Below are positions 1-7,642 of a stretch of DNA of 64,000 nt, one piece after another. Numbering within the stretch: position 1 is the first letter of the stretch; each line of letters starts with the position of its first letter. The DNA is taken from positions 62,001 to 126,000 of the forward strand of contig ONJS01000014.1 of NCBI GenBank assembly GCA_900318205.1. The letters are read 5' to 3'. Source of the DNA: an uncultured Prevotellaceae bacterium. GTDB taxonomy: Bacteria > Bacteroidota > Bacteroidia > Bacteroidales > Muribaculaceae. The notes under the pieces are model-generated. The model searched no databases and had not been told where the DNA came from. It worked only from the letters and a program-made list of their open reading frames with translations. The translations under genes were made by a program, and so were the position numbers.

Positions 1-1061
1 ACATCTGGCGCATCAACTTGAAGGATAAACACGGTACCCTTGAGAACTTGGGTCCGCAGATCAATACCAAGGGCAATGACCGTTTCCCCAACGTGCGCAC
101 CGACAGCCTCTTGTATTTTGCCAGCGATGGTCATCCCGGTATGGGTGGCTTAGACCTGTTTGTTGCCAAGTTGCAGCCGCGTGAAGAGGGAGACAATGTT
201 TCCATGGACCGCTGGGAGATTGAGAATATGGGTGTCCCGATGAACTCGGCGGGCGATGACTTCGGCATCACCTTCGGCACCGGGGAGAGCGGTTACTTCT
301 CCAGTAACCGTGGCGATGCCCGTGGCTATGACCACATTTTCTCCTTCATCAAGCCTGACCTTCAGGTTTGGATTTCGGGATATGTGGTGGATAAGGACGA
401 CGAGCCTGTGCCCAATGCGGTCATCCGCATTGTGGGCGACGACGGTAGCAACCAGAAGACCGCTGCCCGTCCCGACGGCTCCTTCCGCTTTGACCTGCAG
501 CGTGGCGTGAAATATGCGATGCTGGCAAGTGCCGACGGTTACTTGAACGCCCGTCAGGAGTTTGAGAGCGACACGGTCGAGGAGGATGCCGAATACAATG
601 TGGACTTCATCCTTGCTGCCACGTTCAAGGCTCAGGTTGTCGAGAACATCTTCTATGACTTTGACAAGGCTGTCCTGCGTGACGAGTCCAAACTCGCCCT
701 CGACAGCATGGTCATTCTGCTGAAGGAACATCCTAACATTGTCGTCGAGATGGCATCCCACACCGACCGCGTCGGCAGCGACAAGTACAATCAAGGCCTG
801 TCACAACGCCGCGCACAGAGCGTAGTGGATTACCTGATAGAAAACGGAATCCCCAAGGAACGCCTCAAACCCACAGGTTATGGAAAATCTCGTCCCAAGA
901 CGGTCACCAAGCGCATCCACGCCCAGTATCCGCAGTTTGAGGAAGGCGTCACGCTCAACGAGGAATTCATCAAGGGATTGAGCAAAGAGGACCGTGAAGC
1001 GGCCGACCAAATCAACCGCCGCACCGAGTTCACCGTCCTAGACACCACCTACGAGTATTGA
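1..1061 (+). CDS. OmpA-family outer membrane protein, C-terminal part (5' end outside window)
   Basis: The reading frame is already open at the left edge, so the gene is truncated by the window. The first ~70 residues resemble a PD40/WD40-like beta-propeller end (DGHPGMGGLDLF). A carboxypeptidase-regulatory-like beta domain follows (GYVVDKDDEPVPNAVIRI), then a C-terminal OmpA/MotB domain from about NIFYDFDKAVL, with the peptidoglycan-binding core SHTDRVGSD and the NRRTEF end motif. This architecture is common in Bacteroidetes (PorE/Pal-like) and is expected to tether the outer membrane to peptidoglycan. The specific role is unknown. A strong hairpin follows the stop. Confidence 0.85.
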   Translation, partial: IWRINLKDKHGTLENLGPQINTKGNDRFPNVRTDSLLYFASDGHPGMGGLDLFVAKLQPREEGDNVSMDRWEIENMGVPMNSAGDDFGITFGTGESGYFSSNRGDARGYDHIFSFIKPDLQVWISGYVVDKDDEPVPNAVIRIVGDDGSNQKTAARPDGSFRFDLQRGVKYAMLASADGYLNARQEFESDTVEEDAEYNVDFILAATFKAQVVENIFYDFDKAVLRDESKLALDSMVILLKEHPNIVVEMASHTDRVGSDKYNQGLSQRRAQSVVDYLIENGIPKERLKPTGYGKSRPKTVTKRIHAQYPQFEEGVTLNEEFIKGLSKEDREAADQINRRTEFTVLDTTYEY

Positions 1062-1068
1062 CACAATA

Positions 1069-1098
1069 AGAAAACCGCCCCATGCGAGGCGGTTTTCT
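1069..1098. terminator. Bidirectional hairpin terminator
   Basis: An 11-bp perfect stem, AGAAAACCGCC / GGCGGTTTTCT, with an 8-nt loop lies between the convergent OmpA-family gene and the UGDH homologue. The A-rich and T-rich arms allow termination on both strands. Confidence 0.8.
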
Positions 1099-1112
1099 CT
1101 TGCTCTTATTCT

Positions 1113-1167
1113 TTCTAGATATTCTAGATATTCTAGATTTTCTAGATTCTCTAGACAATCTAGATAG
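1113..1167. repeat. Short-period TCTAGA repeat tract
   Basis: About six TCTAGA hexamers are spaced 8-10 bp apart (TCTAGATAT-type units). The tract runs up to the stop codon of the minus-strand UGDH gene. A longer tract of the same hexamer lies at 44274-44378, also abutting a stop codon. No gene or iteron function is evident. Confidence 0.8.
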
Positions 1168-1168
1168 T

Positions 1169-2485
1169 CTATCGTCCGATGCAGTAGTAGGTGAAGCCCT
1201 GCTCTTCCAGTTCATCGCCGTCATACACGTTGCGTCCGTCGATGATGACTGGCGAATTCATCAGGCTTTTCACCGTTTGCCAGGCGGGAATGCGGAATTG
1301 GCGCCACTCGGTGAGCAGCAGCACGGCATCGGCACCCTTCACGGCATCATACATGTCCAGACCGCAATACACGGTGCTCCAGCGGCGCTTGGTGGCATTC
1401 ATCGCTACGGGGTCATACACGCGCACGTGGCAACCGGCGTCCATGAGCATGTTGATGGTGTCAATCGACGGTGCAGCGGTCATGTCATCGGTTTCAGGCT
1501 TGAAACTCAGTCCCCACAAGGCGACGGTCTTTCCTGCCAGTTCTCCCTTGAAGTGGTTGTAGAGTTTCTTGAAGAGGATGCGTTTCTGGCGGTTGTTGAC
1601 GTTCTCTACCGCTTTGAGGATCTCCATGTCGTGATTGTGCTCACTGCCAATCTTGATCAAGTCGTTGATGTCCTGAGGGAATAGGGTGCCACCATAGCCA
1701 CAGCCCGGGAAAATGTACTTGGGGCCGATGCGGCTGTCGGTACCCACGCCATGACGGACGATATTGACGTCAGCGCCCACGATCTCGCACAGGTTGGCAA
1801 TCTCGTTCATGAAGCTCACACGGGTGGCGAGCATCGAGGTGGCGGCATACTTGATCATCTCGGCGGTGCGTGTATCGGTGTAGATGACCGTGCGGTTATT
1901 GTGCATCAGGATGGTGCGGTACAGGCGCTCCATCGCCTGGCGTGCGCTGGCGGTCTCGGTACCGATAACGATGCGGTCGGGCTTCATGAAGTCCTTGATG
2001 CCGTTACCCTCGGTGAGGAAGTCGGGATTGCTTGCCACGTCAAACTTGATGTTGCTTGCCCCGCGTGCTTCCAGTGTTTCGCCGATGATCTTGGTTACGT
2101 GCTGTGCCGTGCCGACTGGGACTGTTGACTTGATGACAAACACGCTGTAGCGCGTAATCATGTTGCCGAAGTCCTTGGCGATGTCCAAAATGGGCGTCAA
2201 GTCGGTCGAGCCGTCCTCGCTTGCTGTCGTATCAATGGCACAGAAGACGAAGTCCTGGTCAACAAAACCTTGCTTGTAATCACTCGAGAAGGTAAGGCGC
2301 TTGTCGGTAACGTTGCGGTTGATCATGTTGTCCAGTCCCGGCTCGTAGATGGGAATAGCACCATACACGAGGCGGTTAATCTTCTGGCTGTCACGGTCTA
2401 CACACGTCACATTCACACCCAGGTCGGCAAAGCATGTTCCGCTCACCAGCCCTACATATCCTGTTCCAACTATCGAAACATTCAT
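1169..2485 (-). CDS. ugd: UDP-glucose 6-dehydrogenase family protein with substituted catalytic residues
   Basis: 438 aa, full length for the UDP-glucose/GDP-mannose dehydrogenase family. It has an N-terminal Rossmann motif GTGYVG (7-12), a central dimerisation domain and a C-terminal UDP-binding domain (ALWGLSFKPETDDM). Family members oxidise UDP-glucose to UDP-glucuronate for capsule or LPS sugars. The usual GGSCFPKD signature reads GGTLFPQD here: Leu268 replaces the catalytic Cys and Gln271 the Lys. The usual KYAANAFLA reads KYAATSMLA (Thr for the catalytic Asn), and NPEFL reads NPDFL. The fold looks intact, but normal two-step oxidation is doubtful. The symbol denotes the family. It is monocistronic, with a TATATTTG promoter box at 2537-2544. 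Confidence 0.8.
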   Translation of the reverse strand: MNVSIVGTGYVGLVSGTCFADLGVNVTCVDRDSQKINRLVYGAIPIYEPGLDNMINRNVTDKRLTFSSDYKQGFVDQDFVFCAIDTTASEDGSTDLTPILDIAKDFGNMITRYSVFVIKSTVPVGTAQHVTKIIGETLEARGASNIKFDVASNPDFLTEGNGIKDFMKPDRIVIGTETASARQAMERLYRTILMHNNRTVIYTDTRTAEMIKYAATSMLATRVSFMNEIANLCEIVGADVNIVRHGVGTDSRIGPKYIFPGCGYGGTLFPQDINDLIKIGSEHNHDMEILKAVENVNNRQKRILFKKLYNHFKGELAGKTVALWGLSFKPETDDMTAAPSIDTINMLMDAGCHVRVYDPVAMNATKRRWSTVYCGLDMYDAVKGADAVLLLTEWRQFRIPAWQTVKSLMNSPVIIDGRNVYDGDELEEQGFTYYCIGR

Positions 2486-2536
2486 AATGTGCTCTATTTT
2501 TATTCTTTATCTCTTATTCGACATGTAATCAATTTG

Positions 2537-2544
2537 CAAATATA
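2537..2544 (-). promoter_or_regulatory. Promoter -7 box of the UGDH homologue (TATATTTG)
   Basis: Matches the Bacteroidetes TAnnTTTG consensus, about 50 bp upstream of the start codon on the minus strand. It is divergent from the aquaporin promoter. Confidence 0.6.
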
Positions 2545-2588
2545 CTAAGTTTTTAAAGATATTTCTTGCGTTTGTAAAAAAAAATCTC

Positions 2589-2596
2589 TATGTTTG
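2589..2596 (+). promoter_or_regulatory. Promoter -7 box of aqpZ (TATGTTTG)
   Basis: TAnnTTTG match 67 bp before the aquaporin ATG, with TTG/TTTG sequences upstream at 2567-2574. The 5' leader would be about 60 nt. Confidence 0.6.
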
Positions 2597-2662
2597 CACA
2601 TTCTAAAATCTTGTGCGTCGATATATCAACTTGTTTAACCAATTATAGAATCGTTTGAAACT

Positions 2663-3355
2663 ATGAAGAAGTATTTAGCAGAATTAGTAGGTACCTTTGT
2701 ACTAACGTTCCTGGGCTGCGGTGCTGCCGTTGCTCTGGGTTGCGGTGCTGATACCGCTTCGATTGTGGGAACAGCCATCGCCTTCGGTCTGGCAGTAGTC
2801 GCTATGGCCTACACCATCGGCGGCATCAGTGGTTGCCACATCAACCCTGCCATTACCCTGGGATGCTTCCTCAGCGGTCGCATGAGTGCCAAGGATTGCG
2901 GTATGTACATGGTTTTCCAGGTTATCGGTGCTATCCTTGCTGCCGCAGTGCTGGCTGGTATCGTGGGCACTGTAGGTCCCGAGGGCATTATCACCACCAA
3001 GACTGGCGCCAATGCATGCGCCTTCGGCGTGACCAATGGCCTGATTGTCGAGATTGTGCTGACCATGATCTTTGTCCTTGTGGTACTGGGTGCCACTTCT
3101 AAGACCAATGGTGCCACCAACAACTTTGCTGGACTGGCTATCGGTCTTTCACTGATTCTCATTCACCTGGTAGGTATCCACTTCACGGGTACTTCGGTTA
3201 ACCCTGCACGTTCCATCGGCCCGGCTCTGTTCGACGAGGGTGGACAGGCCTTGAGAGAACTCTGGGTGTTCATCGTCGGCCCGCTGGTAGGTGGTGCTTT
3301 GGCAGCCTGCATCTGGAAAATCATCGACTGCAACTGCGTCAAGAAAGCCGAGTAA
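2663..3355 (+). CDS. aqpZ: Aquaporin Z (MIP family water channel)
   Basis: 230 aa with six predicted membrane helices and two NPA half-helices: NPA at 60-62 (GCHINPAITLG) and at 179-181 (TSVNPARS). The residues expected at the selectivity filter match E. coli AqpZ: Phe40, His167, Thr176 and Arg182, with the same spacing. This predicts a water-selective inner-membrane channel rather than a glycerol facilitator. The second NPA is followed by RSIGPALF, a typical MIP pattern. It stands alone with its own promoter; the DUF4332 gene follows 67 bp later and may be cotranscribed, as no terminator is seen between them. Confidence 0.95.
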   Translation: MKKYLAELVGTFVLTFLGCGAAVALGCGADTASIVGTAIAFGLAVVAMAYTIGGISGCHINPAITLGCFLSGRMSAKDCGMYMVFQVIGAILAAAVLAGIVGTVGPEGIITTKTGANACAFGVTNGLIVEIVLTMIFVLVVLGATSKTNGATNNFAGLAIGLSLILIHLVGIHFTGTSVNPARSIGPALFDEGGQALRELWVFIVGPLVGGALAACIWKIIDCNCVKKAE

Positions 3356-3422
3356 TTCCAGTAAAAGGCATGATTTGTGATTATCCGTTTAATCTATAAA
3401 CTCTAAAACTTTTAATCTTTTT

Positions 3423-3830
3423 ATGAATTACAAAATTATTGACATTGAGGGTATTGGAGATGCTTATGCTCCCAAATTGATTGCCGAAGGTATCGAGACC
3501 GTTGAGCAGTTGCTAGATGCATGTTGTGGTCCTGCAGGACGCAAAATGATTGCCGAAAAGACCGGTATCAGCGAGAAACTGATTCTCAAGTGGACCAACC
3601 ACGCCGACCTGTTCCGCATCAACGGCATTGGCCCGCAGTTTGCCGAGCTGCTCGAGGCTGCTGGTGTTGACACCGTTAAGGAATTGCGCCACCGTGTAGC
3701 CGCCAACCTCGCTGCCAAGGTAGCTGAGGTCAACGAGGAGAAACACCTGTGCGGCCGCGTTCCCGCCGAGGCCGAAATCCAGAAGATGATTGACCAGGCC
3801 AAGGAACTCGAGCCCCGCATGACCTACTAA
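3423..3830 (+). CDS. DUF4332 helix-hairpin-helix protein
   Basis: 135 aa, no signal peptide. It contains two helix-hairpin-helix-like segments (DIEGIGDAYAPKLIAEGI near the N-terminus and INGIGPQFAELLEAAGV near residue 62), the pattern of the DUF4332 family. HhH motifs usually bind DNA backbone without sequence specificity, so a nucleic-acid role is plausible but untested. It ends just before a strong terminator and may share the aqpZ transcript. Confidence 0.8.
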   Translation: MNYKIIDIEGIGDAYAPKLIAEGIETVEQLLDACCGPAGRKMIAEKTGISEKLILKWTNHADLFRINGIGPQFAELLEAAGVDTVKELRHRVAANLAAKVAEVNEEKHLCGRVPAEAEIQKMIDQAKELEPRMTY

Positions 3831-3854
3831 TCAGCAGGCCTTACCCAATCACAA

Positions 3855-3891
3855 CAATCCGCCGGATGCCATTACAGGTTCCGGCGGATTG
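3855..3891. terminator. Hairpin terminator between convergent genes
   Basis: A 12-bp perfect stem, CAATCCGCCGGA / TCCGGCGGATTG, with a 13-nt loop and a CTTTAT tail, lies between the DUF4332 gene and the minus-strand asparaginase operon. Confidence 0.8.
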
Positions 3892-3898
3892 CTTTATC

Positions 3899-3947
3899 TA
3901 TTATATCTATAGTAACTATAGTAACTATAGAGTATCTATGGCATCTA
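3899..3947. repeat. Short-period CTATAGTAA-type repeat tract
   Basis: Degenerate units of TATCTATA and GTAACTATA repeat every 8-11 bp and end 6 bp before the stop codon of the minus-strand asparaginase gene. It is analogous in length and position to the TCTAGA tracts but has a different sequence. Confidence 0.65.
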
Positions 3948-3953
3948 TCTTCT

Positions 3954-4994
3954 TTACGGCATGGTGAGCTCGCCACAAATGTCGCTGACCATGTATTTCT
4001 TGACCATGTTGGGTGAATACTTCATGCCGAAGAGGAACATCAGCTTGGTGATAGCTGCTTCGCTAGTCATGTCAGCGCCGCTGATGACACCGGCATCCAA
4101 TAGACTCTTGCCCGTCTCGTAGAGGGAACAGTTAACGCCGCCGTTGACACATTGGGTCACATTGACAATAACCACACCACGACCGATTGCATCCTTGATG
4201 CGCTCGATGAACCAGGAGTGACTGGGCGTGTTTCCAGCACCATAGGTCTTGAGGACGATACCCTTGATGTCGGGGGTGTGTAGCAAGTAATCGAGCGTTT
4301 GCTCGGTCATGCCAGGATTGAGTTCGAGGAACATGACGTTGGGATCCATGTCGGTGCATACCCTCAACGGGCGCGGCGGCATCTTCCTAAGTCTTGGCTC
4401 GTTATAATCGATATCCAGTCCGATTTCGGCCAAGTGGGGAAAATTGAAGCTCTTGAAGGCGTTGAAGTTGTCGGCGCTCATCTTGGTAGCACGGTTGCCA
4501 CGCCACAGGTAGTTCTCGAACAGGATGGCGACTTCCTGCACACGCGGACGGCCCTTCTCGTCGGTAGCGGCAGCGACCTGTAGGGCTGTGATAAGGTTTT
4601 CCTCACCGTCGGTACGCACCTCGCCGATGGGCAGTTGCGAGCCGGTGATGATGACGGGTTTGCTTAGGTTCTCGAGCATGAAACTCAGTGCCGACGCGGT
4701 AAAAGCCATCGTATCGGTGCCGTGCAGCACGACAAAACCGTCGTAGCGGTAATAGTGTTCCTCGATAGCCAGCGCGATGTCGCGCCAGTGCGACGGGTCC
4801 ATGTTGCTGCTGTCGATAGGCGGGTTGAACTGGATGTTGTCAATGTCATAATCCAGTTTCTTGACCTTGGGCACATTGTCCATCAGGTGCGAGAAATCAA
4901 ACGGTTGCAGGGCATGCGTCTCGGGATTCTCAATCATGCCGATGGTTCCGCCGGTATAGATAATCAGAATCTTTGGTTTCTTGTAGGTAATCAT
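3954..4994 (-). CDS. ansA: L-asparaginase, type I (cytoplasmic)
   Basis: 346 aa, without a signal peptide. It hydrolyses L-asparagine to aspartate and ammonia. Both catalytic triads of the family are visible: the N-terminal YTGGTIGM loop with nucleophile Thr14, and HGTDTMAFTASAL with Thr93-Asp94, followed by ITGSQLP. The C-terminal domain carries the GAGNTPS and NVTQC motifs of type I enzymes. It is the last gene of a minus-strand operon that begins at the GSCFA gene, 22 bp after the esterase, and precedes a terminator. Confidence 0.93.
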   Translation of the reverse strand: MITYKKPKILIIYTGGTIGMIENPETHALQPFDFSHLMDNVPKVKKLDYDIDNIQFNPPIDSSNMDPSHWRDIALAIEEHYYRYDGFVVLHGTDTMAFTASALSFMLENLSKPVIITGSQLPIGEVRTDGEENLITALQVAAATDEKGRPRVQEVAILFENYLWRGNRATKMSADNFNAFKSFNFPHLAEIGLDIDYNEPRLRKMPPRPLRVCTDMDPNVMFLELNPGMTEQTLDYLLHTPDIKGIVLKTYGAGNTPSHSWFIERIKDAIGRGVVIVNVTQCVNGGVNCSLYETGKSLLDAGVISGADMTSEAAITKLMFLFGMKYSPNMVKKYMVSDICGELTMP

Positions 4995-5016
4995 AGTGGT
5001 ATCGCAGGTTTCAAGG

Positions 5017-5928
5017 TTATTGCTCTTGCATCAGTTCTGCACCATGGATGAACGCTTTGTAGAAGAATACCATGTGGTAATCCAGTGAATTCACCCAATA
5101 GTCCCAGCTGTGACGACCGGGGCGAACGATGAAGTCATGGTCGATGCCTTTCTCCACGAGTTGCTCGTGCAGGTCGATGTTGTTCTGGATAAAGATATCG
5201 TTCAAGCCATCGTCGATGATGATGTTCTGGGCGGGTTGCAGTGGACTGGCCTTCACCCGGTCAAGCTGGTTGCACACCGCATGGTCACGCCACCGCTGTT
5301 CATTGCCTTCGTAGTCGCCCAGGCGGTCCTTGATGTGCCACTTGTCGGGGAACTGGGTGATGTCCATGTTGCCGCTCATGCTGCCGCACGACCAGAATAC
5401 GTCAGGATGGCGGAAAGCCAGGAACAACGCGCCGTGTCCGCCCATGCTCAGTCCCGTGATGGCACGCATGTAGCGATTGGCATAGGTGCGGTAATGGCTG
5501 TCTATATAGGCCACCAACTCCTTGCTCACATAGGTCTCAAACTGCATCTTCGGGTCAATCGGTGAATCGAAGTACCAGCTGTCCTGTCCGTCGGGGCACA
5601 CGATGATGACGCCATATTTGTCAGACAGGCGATGCAGATTGGCCTTGTGCGACCAGTCGTTGTAGCAACCGTATGCGCCATGCAGCAGGTAGAGCACGGG
5701 ATAGTTGTCGTCCGTCATGGTAAAGTATTGTCGGGGCAGGACGACGACATTCTTGATGGTCCGGTCCATGGCATGGCTCATCACCTCGATGGTGTCTGCG
5801 AGTGTAGCACGCGTGTCGGCTTGCTGTACATTGACATTGTCACCTTTGGGTTGTGAATGGGCACAGGCGGTGAATGCCAGCAACAATGCGGCGAGCAATA
5901 GTGTCGATTTCAGGAACGTATTCTTCAT
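5017..5928 (-). CDS. Esterase D-like alpha/beta hydrolase, putative lipoprotein
   Basis: 303 aa from the chosen start. The N-terminus has a hydrophobic signal ending in AFTAC (Cys22), a plausible lipobox, so it is probably an envelope-anchored enzyme. The hydrolase core has the nucleophile elbow GLSMGGHGALFLAF, and a late HSWDYW segment can supply the catalytic His. This matches the esterase/feruloyl-esterase-like PF00756 family; the substrate is unknown. The ATG at 5928 is chosen because it is preceded by AAGGAG and overlaps the tadA stop as ATGA. A longer frame to 5988 exists but would lie inside tadA. Confidence 0.85.
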   Translation of the reverse strand: MKNTFLKSTLLLAALLLAFTACAHSQPKGDNVNVQQADTRATLADTIEVMSHAMDRTIKNVVVLPRQYFTMTDDNYPVLYLLHGAYGCYNDWSHKANLHRLSDKYGVIIVCPDGQDSWYFDSPIDPKMQFETYVSKELVAYIDSHYRTYANRYMRAITGLSMGGHGALFLAFRHPDVFWSCGSMSGNMDITQFPDKWHIKDRLGDYEGNEQRWRDHAVCNQLDRVKASPLQPAQNIIIDDGLNDIFIQNNIDLHEQLVEKGIDHDFIVRPGRHSWDYWVNSLDYHMVFFYKAFIHGAELMQEQ

Positions 5929-6389
5929 TTCTCCTTGATTTTTAGTGGTCGTTTCTTCTTGAAAAAGTCGGTCATCAACTTGGCGCACTCGTCACCGAGC
6001 ACACCCGCAGTGACGATTGTCTTGGGGTGGAACGGTGATGCGCACTGGGTGTGGTAGCCACGTTTGTCGTCGCTGGCGCCATAGACGATGCGGGCAATTT
6101 GGCTCCATGCCAGCGCTCCGGCACACATCAGGCAGGGCTCCACGGTGACATACAGCGTGCAGTCCACAAGGTATTTACCGCCAAGTGTTGAGGCTGCGGC
6201 GGTGATGGCCTGCATCTCGGCATGGGCGGTGACGTCGGTGAGGGCCTCGGTCAGATTGTGCCCGCGGCCGATGACGCGCCCCTTGCACACGATAACGGCA
6301 CCGATGGGCACCTCGTCGCGCTCCAGGGCTTTGTGCGCTTCGTCCAGCGCCATGCGCATGTATCTGATGTCAATATCCTCGGTGTTCAT
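5925..6389 (-). CDS. tadA: tRNA-specific adenosine deaminase TadA
   Basis: 154 aa cytidine-deaminase-fold enzyme that converts A34 to inosine in the tRNA-Arg(ACG) wobble position. Zinc and catalytic residues are complete: His56-Ala-Glu58 and Pro85-Cys86-Leu-Met-Cys89, in TVEPCLMCAG. The C-terminus is basic (KKKRPLKIKEK), as usual in TadA. It overlaps the upstream LRR gene by one base (TGATG) and the downstream esterase by four, so translational coupling is likely. Confidence 0.95.
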   Translation of the reverse strand: MNTEDIDIRYMRMALDEAHKALERDEVPIGAVIVCKGRVIGRGHNLTEALTDVTAHAEMQAITAAASTLGGKYLVDCTLYVTVEPCLMCAGALAWSQIARIVYGASDDKRGYHTQCASPFHPKTIVTAGVLGDECAKLMTDFFKKKRPLKIKEK

Positions 6390-7642
6390 CAGTTCAGCAT
6401 CACTTTACGGACGGTGTCACCCACCTTCACGATATAGACACGCGGTCCCGGCAGGCTGATCCAGTTGGTGACAGCGGGACGTTCATACCACAGGTTGCCA
6501 TACACATCATAGATGAATGTCCACAGTCCGTGGGTGTCTCCTTGGATGTAGATGGTGCCGTCAAGTCCCAGGATTTTGAGTTCAGCCTCAGGCTCTTTCT
6601 CGACTTCCTCGATGGCAGTCGGCTCGGCAGTGGCGACCAGTTGCAGGTCTTCCTCATCACGCATCAGCGTTGTGGGCACTACCAGATAGTCAGTGCTTTG
6701 AGCGCCGACGGGCAGGTAGTAGCAGTCGGCAGCAGTCACGGCGGTCAAGTAGCCGTCAGGACCGTATATTTTGTAAGCCAGGCCATTGCCCAGGGTCAGG
6801 GCCGTCCAGCTCTCACCCACGTTTTCTTGTTGCATGGTGGGAAGCACGGCAATACCCTCGTCTACCCACAGCGAGAACAGTTCTTCGTCGCCCCACGTTC
6901 CATCATCCTCAAAGCGTCGTGTCGTGGAGGCATCGGGCAACATCACTTGGATTCCCTCACATCCCTCAAAGGCATCATCGCCCATCGTCAAGGGAGGATT
7001 GGAAGCGTCACAATAGACCTCGCTCAGGTTGTTGCAATAGGCAAATGCCCTCTCACCGATGGTCTGCAGCCTGTAGGGCAGGAAGATGGTGTGCAAGTAG
7101 GAGCAATCCTCAAATGCGCCAGCGGCGATGTCGGTGACACCCTCGGGCAGCACCACATTGGTCACGGCAGTACCGGCCAGCATGTAGCGGCTAATGTTCC
7201 TCAGTCCTAATGGCAGGGTGATATCGGCCAAGTCCTCGGCATCGGCAAAGGCAGCCTCGCCAATCATCGTCACGCTGTTGGGGATTTGAATCCGGGTTAT
7301 GCCCGAACGCCAGAATGCCCTCGGGGCGATAGCGGCAACTTCATAGTTCACGCCGTCGCAATACACTTTCTCGGGCAGGATGATGCAGCCTTGGTAGTGG
7401 TTTGCTCCATCATAATAGGCAGGAGCGACAGCCACTTGGGTATCGCTGATGATATTATAATAAATGCCATTGGCCTCAATGTCCTGGCTATGCCCATGCA
7501 AGGCACAGCACATCAACATCAAAGCACATGCCATTTTCGTACAGAGGGACGGTTCTTTTGTACGAAAATGCATGAAGTTTTCGTACAAAAGAACCGTCCC
7601 TCTGTACGAAAACAATCGACTTATTTGATTTCTCATTGTCAT
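6389..7642 (-). CDS. BspA-like leucine-rich repeat secreted protein with T9SS-like tail
   Basis: 417 aa. After an unusual N-terminus come a signal-like hydrophobic stretch (MACALMLMCCALHGHSQ), a short beta domain, then LRR_5/BspA-type repeats (IPNSVTMIGEAAFADAEDL and similar units) to about residue 240. The end, VYIVKVGDTVRKVML, resembles a type IX secretion C-terminal sorting domain, so surface export is likely. The ligand is unknown. The start at 7642 overlaps the MurF-Alr stop as ATGA. A 79-bp inverted repeat (7534-7612) is read in frame between this start and the hydrophobic segment, so translation from internal ATGs (7574 or 7534) is also possible. Confidence 0.8.
   Translation of the reverse strand: MTMRNQISRLFSYRGTVLLYENFMHFRTKEPSLCTKMACALMLMCCALHGHSQDIEANGIYYNIISDTQVAVAPAYYDGANHYQGCIILPEKVYCDGVNYEVAAIAPRAFWRSGITRIQIPNSVTMIGEAAFADAEDLADITLPLGLRNISRYMLAGTAVTNVVLPEGVTDIAAGAFEDCSYLHTIFLPYRLQTIGERAFAYCNNLSEVYCDASNPPLTMGDDAFEGCEGIQVMLPDASTTRRFEDDGTWGDEELFSLWVDEGIAVLPTMQQENVGESWTALTLGNGLAYKIYGPDGYLTAVTAADCYYLPVGAQSTDYLVVPTTLMRDEEDLQLVATAEPTAIEEVEKEPEAELKILGLDGTIYIQGDTHGLWTFIYDVYGNLWYERPAVTNWISLPGPRVYIVKVGDTVRKVMLN
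7534..7612. repeat. Perfect 35-bp inverted repeat (BIME-like palindromic element)
   Basis: Two 35-bp arms at 7534-7568 and 7578-7612 are exact reverse complements across a 9-bp spacer. Each arm is itself bounded by TTTTCGTACA and TGTACGAAAA, so each can also form its own hairpin around a GAGGGACGGTTC core. It lies inside the 5' end of the LRR coding sequence, within an operon mRNA. Confidence 0.9.

Noticed and set aside
1113-1167. Replication-origin iterons
   Set aside because: There are no DnaA boxes, dnaA/dnaN or plasmid rep genes; the TCTAGA units are degenerate and sit between convergent core genes.
5929-5988. Longer N-terminus for the esterase
   Set aside because: It would lie inside tadA and hide the lipoprotein signal. 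The ATG at 5928 has an RBS and an ATGA overlap.
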